Position numbers and translations under genes: made by a program
Shown here: positions 35,232-50,622 of the stretch, in pieces
Numbering within the stretch: position 1 is the stretch's first letter
How the letters are laid out: every line of letters begins with the position of its first letter
The notes under the pieces: model-generated
What the model saw: the letters and a program-made list of their open reading frames with translations, nothing else
Told to the model about the DNA's origin: nothing
The model's database searches: none
Origin: Plantago ovata
Taxonomy: Eukaryota; Streptophyta; Magnoliopsida; Lamiales; Plantaginaceae
NCBI GenBank assembly: GCA_028274465.1
Contig: CM051456.1
Span: forward strand, 115,956,880 to 116,020,879
Reading direction: 5' to 3'
Length of the DNA stretch: 64,000 nt

Positions 35232-38217
35232 ATGGCAATTGCAGATTCACTAGTCATTTTGCCCTCGGCCATTCTCTTCTTCTCCTCAGGTCTCCTTGTT
35301 AATCTCATTCAGGTTAGTCTCTTATGTACATCTTGTTTACTAAACTCTTTTAGTATGGATTAAAATTTCGATTTAATGATATGTTATAAACACTCAACTC
35401 TATGATAGAGTATATAATTTCTTTGAAGTAAGATAAATAACTTGAATTAAATCATCAAACTAAAGTGTTACATTCCGCATTTTTCCCTCGGTCAAACTTT
35501 AGGAGAGTTCAAAGTTATCATAGTATCGGATTATACTTTTCTTTTAGATAAAATTTAAAGGGATATAGTGAATTAAATCAGGTAAATTGTGAACCTCTTT
35601 TTTTGTTTTTTTGCAGGCATTTTGTTATATGGCAGTGAAGCCCTTGTCTAATAATACATACAGAAGAATAAATCGGGAGGTTTCGGAGTTGTTATGGTTG
35701 GAACTTGTGTGCCTTGTTGATTGGTGGGCTGCTGCAAAGGTAGGTACCTAAGATTTTGTCTGGGACGTGCATTATTAGTTTTAGTTTATCCTTGTACATG
35801 TGTCATGTGTGAGTGATTATTGTAGTATGATGATATGGGGGGATATGGGGACATCTCCGGCAGTTAGAACCTAACAAAACTCAAAATACACTCTTTCTCA
35901 TGCCATATCACTTTTCCACTCAACAGAAACCAAACACCATCAACCCTCTTCAGCAGTTAGAATCCACAATTTAAACAAAAAAAAGCAACAGAGTCCAACA
36001 GAACCGGTTCTATAGAACAGAACGAGTTATGTCATTAAATCCAACAGAACACTGCTGGAGATGGCCTTATAAGTAGATATTATATTACTTTGATTGATTG
36101 AATGAGGTATAGGCCCAGAAGCTTCTCAAGCTCAAGCATTTAAAAGCTACCGACAGTTCACTTGAAACAAATCAGTTGATAATTCAAGTCAAGTGTAGTA
36201 GGAAAAAAAAAAAAAACTATCATAGGCTTTGTAAATAGAAGTACTAACTAGCTTATGCTTTTTACTAGAATGTATTGTTTGTTACCGGTAATGTGTCTAG
36301 TCATCATCATCATCATCATTTTCTTTTATGAATAATTTATCTCACCTAATTGTATTTTGGTTGCAGGTTGAGTTATATGCAGATGATGAAGACTTTACGT
36401 TGATGGGTAAGTCAAAGAGTTAACTTATTACTGAAAGTAGTTTACTTGGTTGGATCTTAATTTTCGTCTCAGTTGAGTTTATCTTGCTAGTAATTTTCCA
36501 GGCAGGGAACATGCCCTTCTCATGCCTAATCATAGAGGTGACATTGATTGGCTCGTCGGATGGGTTCTTGCTCAGGTTTGCTTCCGTACTTATTCTATCC
36601 AAGCGTATGCATGGCATATATGTACATTGTTCATTCTTGCAAATGTCTACAGACTACAGGATTTCCATGCCGAATGACCAAGCTGAGTACTAGCCATTGT
36701 TAGGATGCTTGTTCAGTTGTTCTGAGTCTTCTGACCATGTGTTTGGTTCTTGTAATATTGGCAGAGATCAGGTTGTCTCGGTAGTGCATTGGCTGTTATG
36801 AAGAAAGAATTAAAGTACCTTCCTGTAAGTATCTAGCTAATATAGCTATCCCTATTTCTAGACTTGTTTTGAGTGTTAAGAACATGTGAATCAATGCTTT
36901 GATTTATGCAGGTAATAGGATGGTCAATGTGGTTTTCTGAGTATCTGTTTCTTGAAACGAATTGGGCCAAAGATGAAATCACCTTCAAGGTATTTCCTTC
37001 TTGATTGGAACATATTATTTACAGTAGTTTGTTTCCTCCTACTACTTTTCGAATTTAGCTACATTCTACTTCAGTCTGGACTTGAACGACTAAGGGATTA
37101 CCCGTGCCATTTTGGATGGGGCTATTCGTTGAGGGTACTCGGTTCACACAGGGAAAACTTTTAAATGCTCAGGAATACGCATCTTCAACAGGGCTACTCA
37201 TTCCAAGGAATGTTTTAATCCCACGTACCAAGGTTTCAAGTACTGCTCCTACCTGTCATCAAATCAAGTTTTAGAAGTAAAAACACCCCGGACTATTTGT
37301 GAACAAAGATATTTGAAAACTGACAGAATTTGTATTTCTCATTGCATAATTTGCACTGCTACAAGTTTCTTTAATTGTTATATGTAACAATTGTATTCTT
37401 CTATATGCAAATCAACATTGACTTTTCGTTTCTGTTGCAATATACAGGGTTTTGTTGCGACAGTGAGCAGTTTACGCTCATTTGTTCCAGCAATCTATGA
37501 TATCACAGTTGCCATTCCTGAAACCTCTCCTGCACCAACAATGCTAGGCCTCTTTAGAAGACAATCTGTTGTGGCAAGTCTTCAGAATCCAAGTGCTATA
37601 TTTTCGGTGAAAAATTATTCTACGTTGTTAGAACAAATCTTCTATAGTATACTTATGCTTTGTGCGACATTGTTAAGGTCCATGTCCATATGCGACGACG
37701 CTTGATGAAGGAATTGCCAGAAACAGACGAAGGGATTGCTCAGTGGTGTAGAGACGCCTTTGTAGTTAAGGTCTAAAATACTTTCTTAGTGATCTTTTGG
37801 TTTTAGTCTTCATCAGAAAGCTTTAGTTTTATGACTTGCTTTTCTTCCTGGCCAGGATATGCTGCTGGACAAGCATAAAGCTGAGGGATCATTCAGCGAA
37901 AAATTACAACACACTGGAGGTCCAGTGAAAGCCCTTTTGGTAATCTCAATTGAAATTTCATTATCATTCATTTACCTACAGTTTCCGCTCTTAAAATTAT
38001 GGAAATTATGTTGCAACAGAAACTGCAGGTTGTCTGTTCTTGGACAGTGTTGATCATTTTGGGAAGCTTGAAGCTTATCCAATGGTCCTCATTTCTGTCC
38101 TCATGGAAAGGCATCGCGTTTTTAACTATTGCTTTCGTGATTATGACGATTCTTATGCAATACATGATTCAAGTCTCACAGTCGGAGCAAATTAGAGACC
38201 AAATTGAAGCGTCTTAA
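35232..38217 (+). CDS. 1-acyl-sn-glycerol-3-phosphate acyltransferase (LPAT2/3-like), one base short in exon 7
   Basis: Exons: 35232-35312, 35617-35739, 36367-36406, 36502-36575, 36765-36824, 36912-36989, 37075-37232, 37448-37570, 37678-37770, 37856-37939 and 38029-38217. The protein would be about 367 residues, slightly short for ER-type plant LPAT2. It adds an acyl chain to lysophosphatidic acid, giving phosphatidic acid. The catalytic HX4D is NHRGDID (His92, Asp97), and C-terminal spans are present. Exon 7 is 158 nt where 159 are needed. Near 37101 (GATTACCCGTGCCATTTTGG) the frame moves by one base from [10 protein letters not shown] into [17 protein letters not shown]. As read, translation stops at 37164 after about 181 residues, losing the EGTR acyl-acceptor motif. 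All splice sites and the rest of the frame are intact, so a sequencing or assembly error in the CCC run, or a very recent mutation, is likelier than an old pseudogene. Confidence 0.85.
35849..36067. mobile_element. Short TIR MITE inside LPAT intron 2
   Basis: The ends GGACATCTCCGGCAGTTAGA and, reversed, GGCCATCTCCAGCAGTGTTC are inverted repeats of the kind seen in hAT- or Harbinger-like plant MITEs. The interior is A-rich and non-coding. The target duplication is not clear, so the superfamily stays open. It accounts for part of the 627-bp intron. Confidence 0.6.
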
Positions 38218-38439
38218 AGTTCATCCTACGCATTAAATTGAACTATGAAAATCACCCCCGCAAATTATTAAGTGTATGATATGAAAAGTACCCAAAAATT
38301 AATTGAAGTATTGTCCGAACAAGAATAGGAAAACGAAAAGTAAGCAAGTATATCGGTCTGTTTATTACTAATAAGGATGGATATGTCAATAGTGACGAGT
38401 ATTTCAAGGTCATTACCCTGCATAAATTTCGACACCTAC

Positions 38440-39060
38440 ACCTTCATGACACTTGGATTCCCTCTTGTTGTGCCCATCTCTATGATTCCAGAACCAACTC
38501 CTGGAGACAAGTTGATGATGCCCCAGTACACCCCCACAATTGGTTATGGAACATGTAATCTTTCTCAGCGGATCAGTGGGAGCTTGCCATTGGCTTGCAC
38601 ACTCATTTTCACATGACCATAGAATGATACTCTCCTTCAATATGACGACCTTTGAGGTTTTCAACCAATTGGAGTACCCAACTGTTAGCTAGAATTCAGT
38701 AATGGTACCTCTCACCTAATTGTCCTAAAAAACTGTCTTAGACATGTGCAATACAAGGAATTCTGTAGTGAGTTGATGAAGGAATATGGGGTGATGAGGG
38801 ACTCATGGACTAACAATTTGTAATAGGTCCTCAGCCAATTGCAAGAGTTTTCCTGCCTTGGAAGGATGATATGTTGATGGTGCAAGACTGCAAGCACCCC
38901 TGATTTTACAAACAGAATCTTCTGCTAGGACATCAGTTGAAGACTATTGAAGAGTATGATGGCCGATTGAATAGCTATTTGACATCTATTACATTGAAGA
39001 GTATGATGGCCGATTGAATAGCTATTTGACATCTATTACATTGCGTACAAATTAAATGGA
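38440..39060 (+). pseudogene. F-box-associated (FBA) domain pseudogene fragment
   Basis: Plus-strand pieces in different frames resemble plant F-box-associated domains: HVIFLSGSVGACHWLAHSFS with ILSFNMTTFEVF (about 38550-38660), then MKEYGVMRDSWT (about 38776-38811), then TIEEYDGRLNSY. The family pattern is a 'NGxxHWLA ... IxSFDxxxExF ... VWVMKEYGVxESWTK' series. The pieces are in order, but frame changes and stops separate them and no F-box start was seen. It lies just downstream of LPAT and is probably a relic from the large, fast-turning F-box family. Confidence 0.5.
38946..39039. repeat. Exact two-copy 47-bp tandem duplication
   Basis: The unit starting ATTGAAGAGTATGATGGCCG is repeated head to tail with no mismatch seen, inside the F-box relic. 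The identity implies a recent duplication. Confidence 0.9.
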
Positions 39061-39968
39061 AAGATTTAAAGTCGTTTGGGCTGAAATTTATTTCCGCTCT
39101 TTGATATATGAAGCAAGCTCAGTCAGTTTAAACTAGCAGCTAGGGCCTAAGAGATTATTATCAAGAACAACAAAGTTTATCATGTTCTTCCATAATGGAG
39201 AGGTATATGTATTACTGGCCAGTCCGGCCTATTTGAGTATTGAATCAAATTCTATGATAGTGTATTGTTTTTAAAACATGTCTGGATTCATGATTTTGGA
39301 GTTTGGACATTGTACTTTTTTCTCTCTGGGTCTATTTAATTATTCAACTCACATTTATACAGTAGCTACTACTACTTGTATTAGCAAAATCTGCTGTTAT
39401 TATTCTTATGCATCTGTGCTGTAAATGGTGCAAATATTGGAATCCATTTGTTTTCATTTCATTGCGAAACTCTTACAAATTTTAAATAGGGATTGAAACA
39501 TGTCGGATGCAGGAACAATGAGACAATTGTTGATGTATTCAATCAGCAGCGGAGACGAAAAGATCCAAATGAACACGGACATGAAAGGACAAGACTCTAA
39601 GAACGAAGTGATTATTCCAGGCCCTGGGATTCCCAACATGAAGTCTGCTCTTCTTGCATTTCTCATATCATGATCTAACCCAACTCCAAGAGTTCTTCCA
39701 TTGCCAACACATTCACTAAGCATACAGTTAGACTTACGAATAGCAGCTAATAATATAGCCTAGGATACTTGAAATTCAGAATAATATTAAGATTAAATTA
39801 TATAGCAGACCCAAGTTTGACACGATCACGCCATCAACAAGAGAATCGTGAACAGTGAAATGAATCTAAGTTTAGTACTATTACATCAATTTAGCAGCCT
39901 GTAGCAAAAGAATCTAAATAGAAAATTTCCACAGCAAATGAATACAATTAGCTCAATTCAGTAAAATC

Positions 39969-40481
39969 CTACGAATCAGCCTTGCAAAGCTTGTTATATT
40001 CCTCCAGCTCCTCATAATACACGTCCCACACGCACCTGACACATCCGCTTCCGCAGCAATCGCCCGGCAACGGCTTCTCCGGCGGCGGCGGTAAGGCAGG
40101 AGTTGGCTTTTCCGTTTCCTTAACCTTTACTACCTCTTTGCTCAAGTCTATGTTCGTCTCGGAGACTATTTTTTCCGGTTTAGCGTCTATCTTCTTCGAT
40201 TCGTCAGCCATGGAGTGGTTGGAGATTGAAGCGAGGTTTGGGTTGAGAGAGAGAGGATTTGCACGGTGGTGATTGAATCTGAATCGATGTTGAGTGGTGG
40301 CGATACGTCGGAAGGTGAGATCTGCTAAAGGCATGGTGTAACTAGCTCGATGGTGGACATCGTGAAGGTGGAGGAAGAGATTGGTGGTAGTTGGTGGTGG
40401 TGGTGAAAATCGGCGGCGAGGTGGAGATGGAGGATGTTGATTTCGTATTTGGCAGGAAAAAGGGGAAATGTTCGTGTCCAT
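39969..40481 (-). CDS. Oxidoreductase-like domain protein, small, single exon
   Basis: One uninterrupted minus-strand frame of 170 residues. The C-terminal 40 residues carry the oxidoreductase-like N-terminal domain (Pfam Oxidored_like): PPPPEKPLPGDCCGSGCVRC followed by VWDVYYEELEEYNK, with four conserved cysteines. In other eukaryotes such proteins (OXLD1-type) are small and often mitochondrial; the biochemical role is not settled. The first ATG (40481) gives a Pro/His-rich leader. ATGs at 40334 (MPLADLTFRRIATTQHRFRF, Arg-rich, a plausible mitochondrial presequence) and 40211 (MADESKK) are alternatives. I favour 40334 or 40481, and sequence alone does not decide. A minus-strand frame at 39723-39454 beyond the stop may be 3' UTR. 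Confidence 0.8.
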   Translation of the reverse strand: MDTNISPFSCQIRNQHPPSPPRRRFSPPPPTTTNLFLHLHDVHHRASYTMPLADLTFRRIATTQHRFRFNHHRANPLSLNPNLASISNHSMADESKKIDAKPEKIVSETNIDLSKEVVKVKETEKPTPALPPPPEKPLPGDCCGSGCVRCVWDVYYEELEEYNKLCKADS

Positions 40482-40712
40482 TTATTGGTCTGATTATTAT
40501 TCCATCTGATTGACCAATGGGAAGGGAAGTTCTCGTTGGCAGTAAATGGTTTATTAACCAATCATAGTGTCACACGTTTCAACTCATAGTGGTTTTGGGT
40601 ATTATGGTATTGCAATTTGCAAGGAACAGAGCCAAACTGACAGACACTCTCAATTTCTCAACACCTAGTCTATCAGCATCTACCAATTTGGTTTTAGTAC
40701 TGGCTAAATTAG

Positions 40713-41753
40713 AGGCGTTTGGTTGTGAGTAGGAAAATGACCCTCCTTTTCTTAGTAAATCTGGTTCAACTCCAAAAGTAGAAAATGTTACACATTTTTT
40801 AGTTTGGTTTGTTAAAATTCACTAGAAAATCTGATTCATCCATTTTAGCTTTAAAAAAAAAAAGTAAATAGATCTTTGAATGATGACATAAAATGGAAGC
40901 TAGAGAGATGATTTTTATTTTGCAATTAGAAATGACATGAAATGGAAGCTAGAGAATACGAGTTCATCATCATCAACGCATTATCAGCAACACAAGTAGA
41001 AAATTATGCCAATGGGAATAAACAAAAGGAAGCATGGCAGATCTGATCAAATTGCTGTTGTAGCTTGTGAATGTCACTTTTGTTTATACGAGTTCATACA
41101 TCGTTGAAGCTGCTGTAGTTGTGAATGGCCGATCTGATCCAGAAGGAAGCATGGCCGATCTGATCGGTCAGCTGTGGATCGTCCCTTGTACAGTTTAGGG
41201 CTTGGTTTTCTTCTTCTTCCCGTATCCTGTTTTGGGAGCCCTTTTCCGGTCTGGATGTTGATGTGAAGAAGATAGATAATAGATGAGGAAGAAGAAGATT
41301 GATGAAGAAGATAGATGAGGAAGAAGAAGATTGGTGAGGAAGAAGATTGATGAGGAAGAAGAAGATTGACATATCCAGTGATGAAGAAGATTGCTAGTGA
41401 TGAAGAAGATTGCTGCAAGTGGGTTTCTTTTCACTGTCGATTGAAGAAGATAGATGAGGAAGAAGAAGATTGGTGAGGTAATTAATAGGTTGAAGAAGGG
41501 CAAAATTGGAATGTGAAAATATGAGAAATTTTGCTAATTTCGTTTTCCTGCCCCGCCCATGGAAAAGGAAGTAGGAAAAGAGTTGCATTTTTGTGCACAA
41601 AAATGCAAAAAAGAATTTTCCGGTTGAATTGAAGGAAAAGCCGGTCAGACCAATTAACCACATTTCTTTTTTTCGTGTTCCTACGTACCAAACAAGGAAA
41701 AGAGGTCATTTTTACACAAAAATTTTCCTTTTCCATGACAACCAAACGGGCCC
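40713..41753. mobile_element. Candidate non-autonomous TIR element (hAT-like) with GAAGAT-rich interior
   Basis: The left end GAGGCGTTTGGTTGTGAG and the right end, reversed GGGCCCGTTTGGTTGTCATGG, share the GCGTTTGGTTGT-type end common to plant hAT-like elements. The right half (about 41270-41480) is a degenerate minisatellite of GAAGAAGATNGATGAGGAA units, whose long open frames are low-complexity shadows. A 25-bp segment (TGACATNAAATGGAAGCTAGAGA) is duplicated near 40885 and 40932. I could not confirm an 8-bp target duplication. Confidence 0.5.
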
Positions 41754-42338
41754 TTATGAAAAATTATATATACTTCTTGCACCAAATCCAATTGTCGAAT
41801 TCCGGATAAGAGTGGCAACTTAAAAAAATTTAAGTAGCAAAAATGTGTCAGAAACTAGACCCGTGTCTCCCTTTAATGTCAACTTATAGTAGTGAGAAGG
41901 TGAGATGATTAAACGAGTTGTCCAGATTCGCAACTTAGGGTTTGTTCTCTTCGTCCGAACCGAATGAAGTTGAGCTGAACTGAACTTAATTGTAGTATAA
42001 AATAGTATTAAACAAATCTGAACTAGACTTAATGCATCTGAACTGATCTGAACTTAATCAATTTTCAGACAAGATAACATAGACTTACAACGAAGAGAGC
42101 ATAAGAATACACAACAATATAACAAATTAAACACAACAAGAATGAATCAATGAACCACAAAGTGCAAACACTTCCATTGGCAATTAGGCACACAGAAAAT
42201 ATGTCCTCTACGTTCAAAACATCGCACAGACGCACACTATTACGCACAATGCATATAACTTACACTTGATTCACCTAAAGTAACAGGGGAACTGGGGAAG
42301 CCTTCTTCTTCTTCTTTTTTTTTTCTTTCTTTTTTATT

Positions 42339-46322
<3,984 letters not shown>

Positions 46323-48350
46323 TGCCTTGTTGTGTCGTGGTGAAAAAATGGGAATGATCGAGAGTTGTTGTTTGGTAGCAACTGTTTGAGAGAGTTTAAT
46401 ACTCCTCACTAACTAGTACTTACTGCTGCTGTGTCTATTGGGATTTATTGGTCTCACAGTGCCATCTGTAATTCCAACCTCCCAAGCGTGGATTTAAATA
46501 ATAGTGTGTGTGAAATGGACTTTTGGTTTGAACATGTCCGTCAGTACTCAGTACTGTATTTTGTTTGGGTAAATTGATTGGATCTCTTTCATGGTGTACT
46601 TGTGTGACTTTGTTACTTTCATGTCAAAAATCATTCAGTAGTTCAGACTTCAGAGATCAGTAATTCAGTATAGTTGAATTGGCATTAATTCTTTTCGTTA
46701 ATATTCATTAATTTCACTTAAGTTCACATTTATTTATTTAAGTCTCTATATATTCTTTGTCTTGAAAAACAATTTAATTAAATTTAAATTTATTTAATTG
46801 TTTTTTTCTCAAAGTTTGATTAAGGTTAAGATCAGAATTCCGTGAGGTTATAAGTCCAGTTCAATTTTTTCATACAAAAATAACATACTGTAATAATATT
46901 TATAAATTTCTAATCATGATAGCTTGTATCATAGGCTTCTAGTTTAGATCATGGTTTCTTGCCTGAGTCTACTAGTTTCTGCTCTAGTTATAGACGTATA
47001 TTTGCGGTGAATGTCGTGTATTACTAGTTATAATATTTGACGTTTAAAATAAAAAATTATAGACGTGTATATTTGTATTTGTGCTTTGATAGTATAGCTA
47101 GTGAGTAAATAATTGGAGTAAACCACCCTCTTACTTTGTGTACGAATTCTTGGGCTTTCAATAGAGTTTGGTTTGGGGAAAAAAATTCCTAATATCGATT
47201 TTTAAATTACTATGATTAGATTATGCAGGATAAAATTTAACTAGAAGTATATAATAACTATTGTAAAATTCATGTTGAGAGAACATGAGAGCAATTTCTA
47301 TATAGTGGGCATAATATAGGGTAAAAAAACCCTATATTTAGTAAAAAAATGTTTTCCATGTGATTCTTGAAGTACTTTCATTGACATCTAACCTACACCG
47401 TGTCACTATCCAACTTCTATTTTTACAGATCCTATATAATAGGGACTTACCACCCAATCTAATTTCATAGTAGTATGAAATTCAATGTCGTTCGCTGGCT
47501 TGTTTTGCTAGCTTCGTGAGTAATGTAGTAGCTTCACCTTCCAGAAGATCAGGGGCGGGGGCAGGTGGGGGCGTCCGCCCCACCAAAATTTTGGAAACAA
47601 AAATTTTATATGTAGTATTTACGATTTTTCAAGTTTTTATAGGTAATATATATGATTTTTCAAGTTTTGGCCCCCTGAACTTTTGAAAAATTATATATGT
47701 ATAATTTGGCCCCCCTAACTTCAAATTCTGAGTCCGCACCCGCAGAAGATTGTACATAAACATGTCACATTGAGCGTTGAATAGATCCAATCTATGGTGG
47801 GACTTGGTCAACACGTAGTTTCTATCTAAAAACATAGCTTGGGCAATGTAGATTCTATCTAAAAAGAATAATCGGTCAATATGTGAAATAGACTTCCGAT
47901 GATCGAATTTGATCATTGAAGGAGTTGTAGAAGTGTTATTCGGGCCCTGAAATCTGAACATCAGAGTTTATCGGATGCGAGTCTATTTGTGGATGAATTA
48001 AAGCAGCTGAAGAGGCATTTTCTTGTTTCGATGTTGAAGAAGTTGGTTGAAATGTCTCATGCAATTCTTTTGAATATTCGGTGTTACGATTTGTGAATTA
48101 GAATGAGTTGCTTCTTTGATACAAGTGAAATACATTTTTTTTAATCGAATTCGAATTCAATTTTACCTTTATCTTGTGCTCACAGTTCTCCTTCTTTCAC
48201 CTTTTTTGTCCTAATTTCTCAATAAAATGTCAAACGGAGATTACGGCTCGAATGAGGCTTCATCAATTTTATCTAACTTGATTGTTTTTTACGAGTCATC
48301 TCTCAGTGAAACTCATTCTGTGGGCTTCAGATCATCTGCTTCCTCTCATG
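46323..48350. other. ALDH promoter and intergenic DNA
   Basis: The ALDH 5' flank is followed by AT-rich sequence. A short stretch at 47550-47745 (GGGGGCGTCCGCCCCACC, then TTGGCCCCCCTAACTTCAAA) has the look of a common plant dispersed repeat, but I cannot class it. No gene is recognised. Confidence 0.4.
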
Positions 48351-49260
48351 TGTTAGAATATCCCACACTCACATCACCTGTGAGAGTTATAATTAACACA
48401 TATATAAGTTGGATAAACTTATTACCTTATTATCTTAATAAAGACTTTTAAGGTGTTATTGGCTCAACTTCAATATGGTATCGAAGCCAAGGTTGATGAT
48501 GGGTGCCTCGGTCGATGATAATTCTGGCTTGCCCAATGACATTTATGATTCCACGTGTAGAGCTGACTAACTGTGACCTACTCGTGAGGGGGCACCTTAA
48601 TAAGGCACTTTAAGGTGTTATTGGCAAAACTTAATATCATGTTCATAATTCTGGGTGTCCCCATTATGTGATTACTGTAGACATTGGAGATTCCTCCGCG
48701 TCTTCCCCCATTAGTTACCAAGCGTTGAGACGTCTCATGGGATCTTTGATCCCTCTTCCAAAGGACGCACACGAAAGTTATAAGTTTGAATATAGTCGTC
48801 TCGTCAATAACATTAATCTCTACTAAGATATCGGCGAACAAAATGCTGATGGAATGATTATTATTGGTCCAACTTCAATATGGTATCAAAGCCAAGGTTG
48901 ATGATGGATGCCCCTATCAATGATAATTTCGGCTTGCCCAATGATGGCATTTATGCTTCCACATGTGGAGACGACTAACCGCAACCTACTCGTGAGGGGG
49001 CACCTTAATAAGGCCTTTTAAGGTATTATTGGCCCAACTTCAATATCATGTCCGGGTATTCCTATTATGTGATTACTGTTGGAGACGTTGGAGATTCCTC
49101 TGCGTCTTCCCCCATTACTTACCAAGCGTTGAGACGTCTCATGGGATATTTGATCCCTCTTCCGGAGGACGCACGCGAAAGTTATAAGTTCGAATATAGT
49201 CGTCTCGTCAATAGAATTAATCTCTACTCAGATATCGCCGAATAAAATATTGATGGGATG
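48351..49260 (+). mobile_element. LTR-retroelement fossil: short LTR, primer-binding site and tandemly duplicated internal part
   Basis: A TG...CA segment of 122 bp (48351-48472, starting TGTTAGAATATCCCACACTC) looks like a short LTR. A primer-binding-site-like TGGTATCGAAGCC follows at 48476, close to the initiator-Met tRNA type. A roughly 400-bp block after it occurs twice (about 48450-48855 and 48866-49260), sharing GATTGGAGATTCCTCNGCGT-type and CAAGCGTTGAGACGTCTCAT segments at roughly 90 percent identity by eye. No gag or pol is recognised. It is broken and incomplete, of moderate age. Confidence 0.55.
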
Positions 49261-49439
49261 ATTGTTACCACCTTGTCGTTTTTCGTTGAATCGGATCGAT
49301 ATCCCTGAACTTCGAAGAAAGTATGAGAAATCAAGTGAGAAAAGAGGTAAATGGCTTAGGTGGTGGGCAACTCGTCCGTTATATGTTGGAGGAAATGAAT
49401 CTACTCGCCGAACGCTAATGGGGCGAAGGCCCGAACCTT

Positions 49440-50090
49440 TGGGTACGTCGTAGGCATGATTACTCCTGGGTTGCTCTCCGGGGTGATATGGTGGTCCCAC
49501 ATACAAATACATTTTCTTTCCCGCACACTTTGTCCTCACTCATGCACGCACTGGGAACTTTCTAGTAAGTCGCCCATCATAGAATTGCTCCAGAGCCAAG
49601 CACGTTTAACTCTGGAGTTCTTCTAAATGTATTTCTAATAATAATAATAAAAAAAAGTGCATCTTGTTATTACGAGTAGCATTTTCAATCCCTTTAAACT
49701 ATCTGAAATTCTAGGTGCTACATTCATCCCATCTTAAGTTGCACGACGTCCTCGTCGCGCCTTGTCCCAACCAACCATCCACCCCTTGTGGGTTTTGGAA
49801 TGGTTCAACTCTGATATATATCATCTGTAACGACCCGATCATTAATGACCATGGTTACTCTTGGACTGGTCTCCAGAGTGATATGTTGGCCCCACAGATC
49901 AACATGTGTTCTTTTACGCGCACTCTGTCCTCACTCATGCGTGCAACGGAAACTTCCTAATAGGTTACCCATTATAGAATTGCTTCAAAGCCAAGCACAC
50001 TTAACTCTTGGGTTCTTCTGGATGGATTTCCAAAAAAAATGTGCAACTTGTTAGTATAAGTAGCGTTCTCATATCTCTTTAGTCGTTACA
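49440..50090. mobile_element. Cassandra-like TRIM fossil (5S-like sequence in the LTRs)
   Basis: The right LTR is clear at 49826-50090 (265 bp): it starts TGTAACGACCCGATCATTAA and ends GTCGTTACA, with matching inverted ends. A related but diverged copy at about 49440-49700 is the left LTR remnant, with a short non-coding internal part between. Both hold a minus-strand segment like the 5S rRNA internal promoter region (on plus: CCCATNATAGAATTGCT...CCAAGCACNNTTAACTC). 5S-like sequence within LTRs is diagnostic of Cassandra terminal-repeat retrotransposons in miniature. The element encodes no protein by nature. The two LTRs differ considerably, so the copy is old and broken. Confidence 0.75.
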
Positions 50091-50505
50091 ATAGAGTGTA
50101 TATCCACTGCAAATAAACCAACTTGATAAAAAATAAGCCAAATTAAAAACATACCGCCACAACAAATCTAGGTTGTTCACAAGCCCCATGAAGAGATGTA
50201 ATTAATGTTCTAATGGTAGTAGTGCGCGTTTAGAAGCTGCAAGTCTCATGTTGAATTCTATTGGAGCCATTATTTTGTTTTTAGCCGTTTTTGCACCAAA
50301 CACAAGTGAATTACACATTCCCCACAAATATTTTGGTGGCATTTCATAACCATAAGTGTTTGTATCTCATGAACTTTAGCACAATAGAAGTTCATCCATG
50401 TGTGATTGAATGACTAATTACGTAACTCATTTATGCATTGATAAACAAACTATGTGCATTTGGAAACAATGTTCAAAGAATGACATTGAATTGGAAACAC
50501 CAATT

Positions 50506-50517
50506 ATATATATATAC

Positions 50518-50606
<89 letters not shown>

Positions 50607-50622
50607 CATATATGTATATATA
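50506..50622. repeat. (TA)n microsatellite
   Basis: About 115 bp of almost pure TA with a few TACA units at both ends. The open frames across it are artefacts of the repeat. Confidence 0.95.

Noticed and set aside
41074-41503. Several overlapping Ser/Phe/Ile-rich minus-strand frames of about 90-114 codons
   Set aside because: They are shadows of the GAAGAT-rich repeat, open in several frames because the repeat lacks stops.
49930-50025. A possible 5S rRNA gene on the minus strand
   Set aside because: Only part of the 5S sequence is matched, with many differences, and it lies inside an LTR with TG...CA ends. This fits Cassandra rather than a 5S gene.
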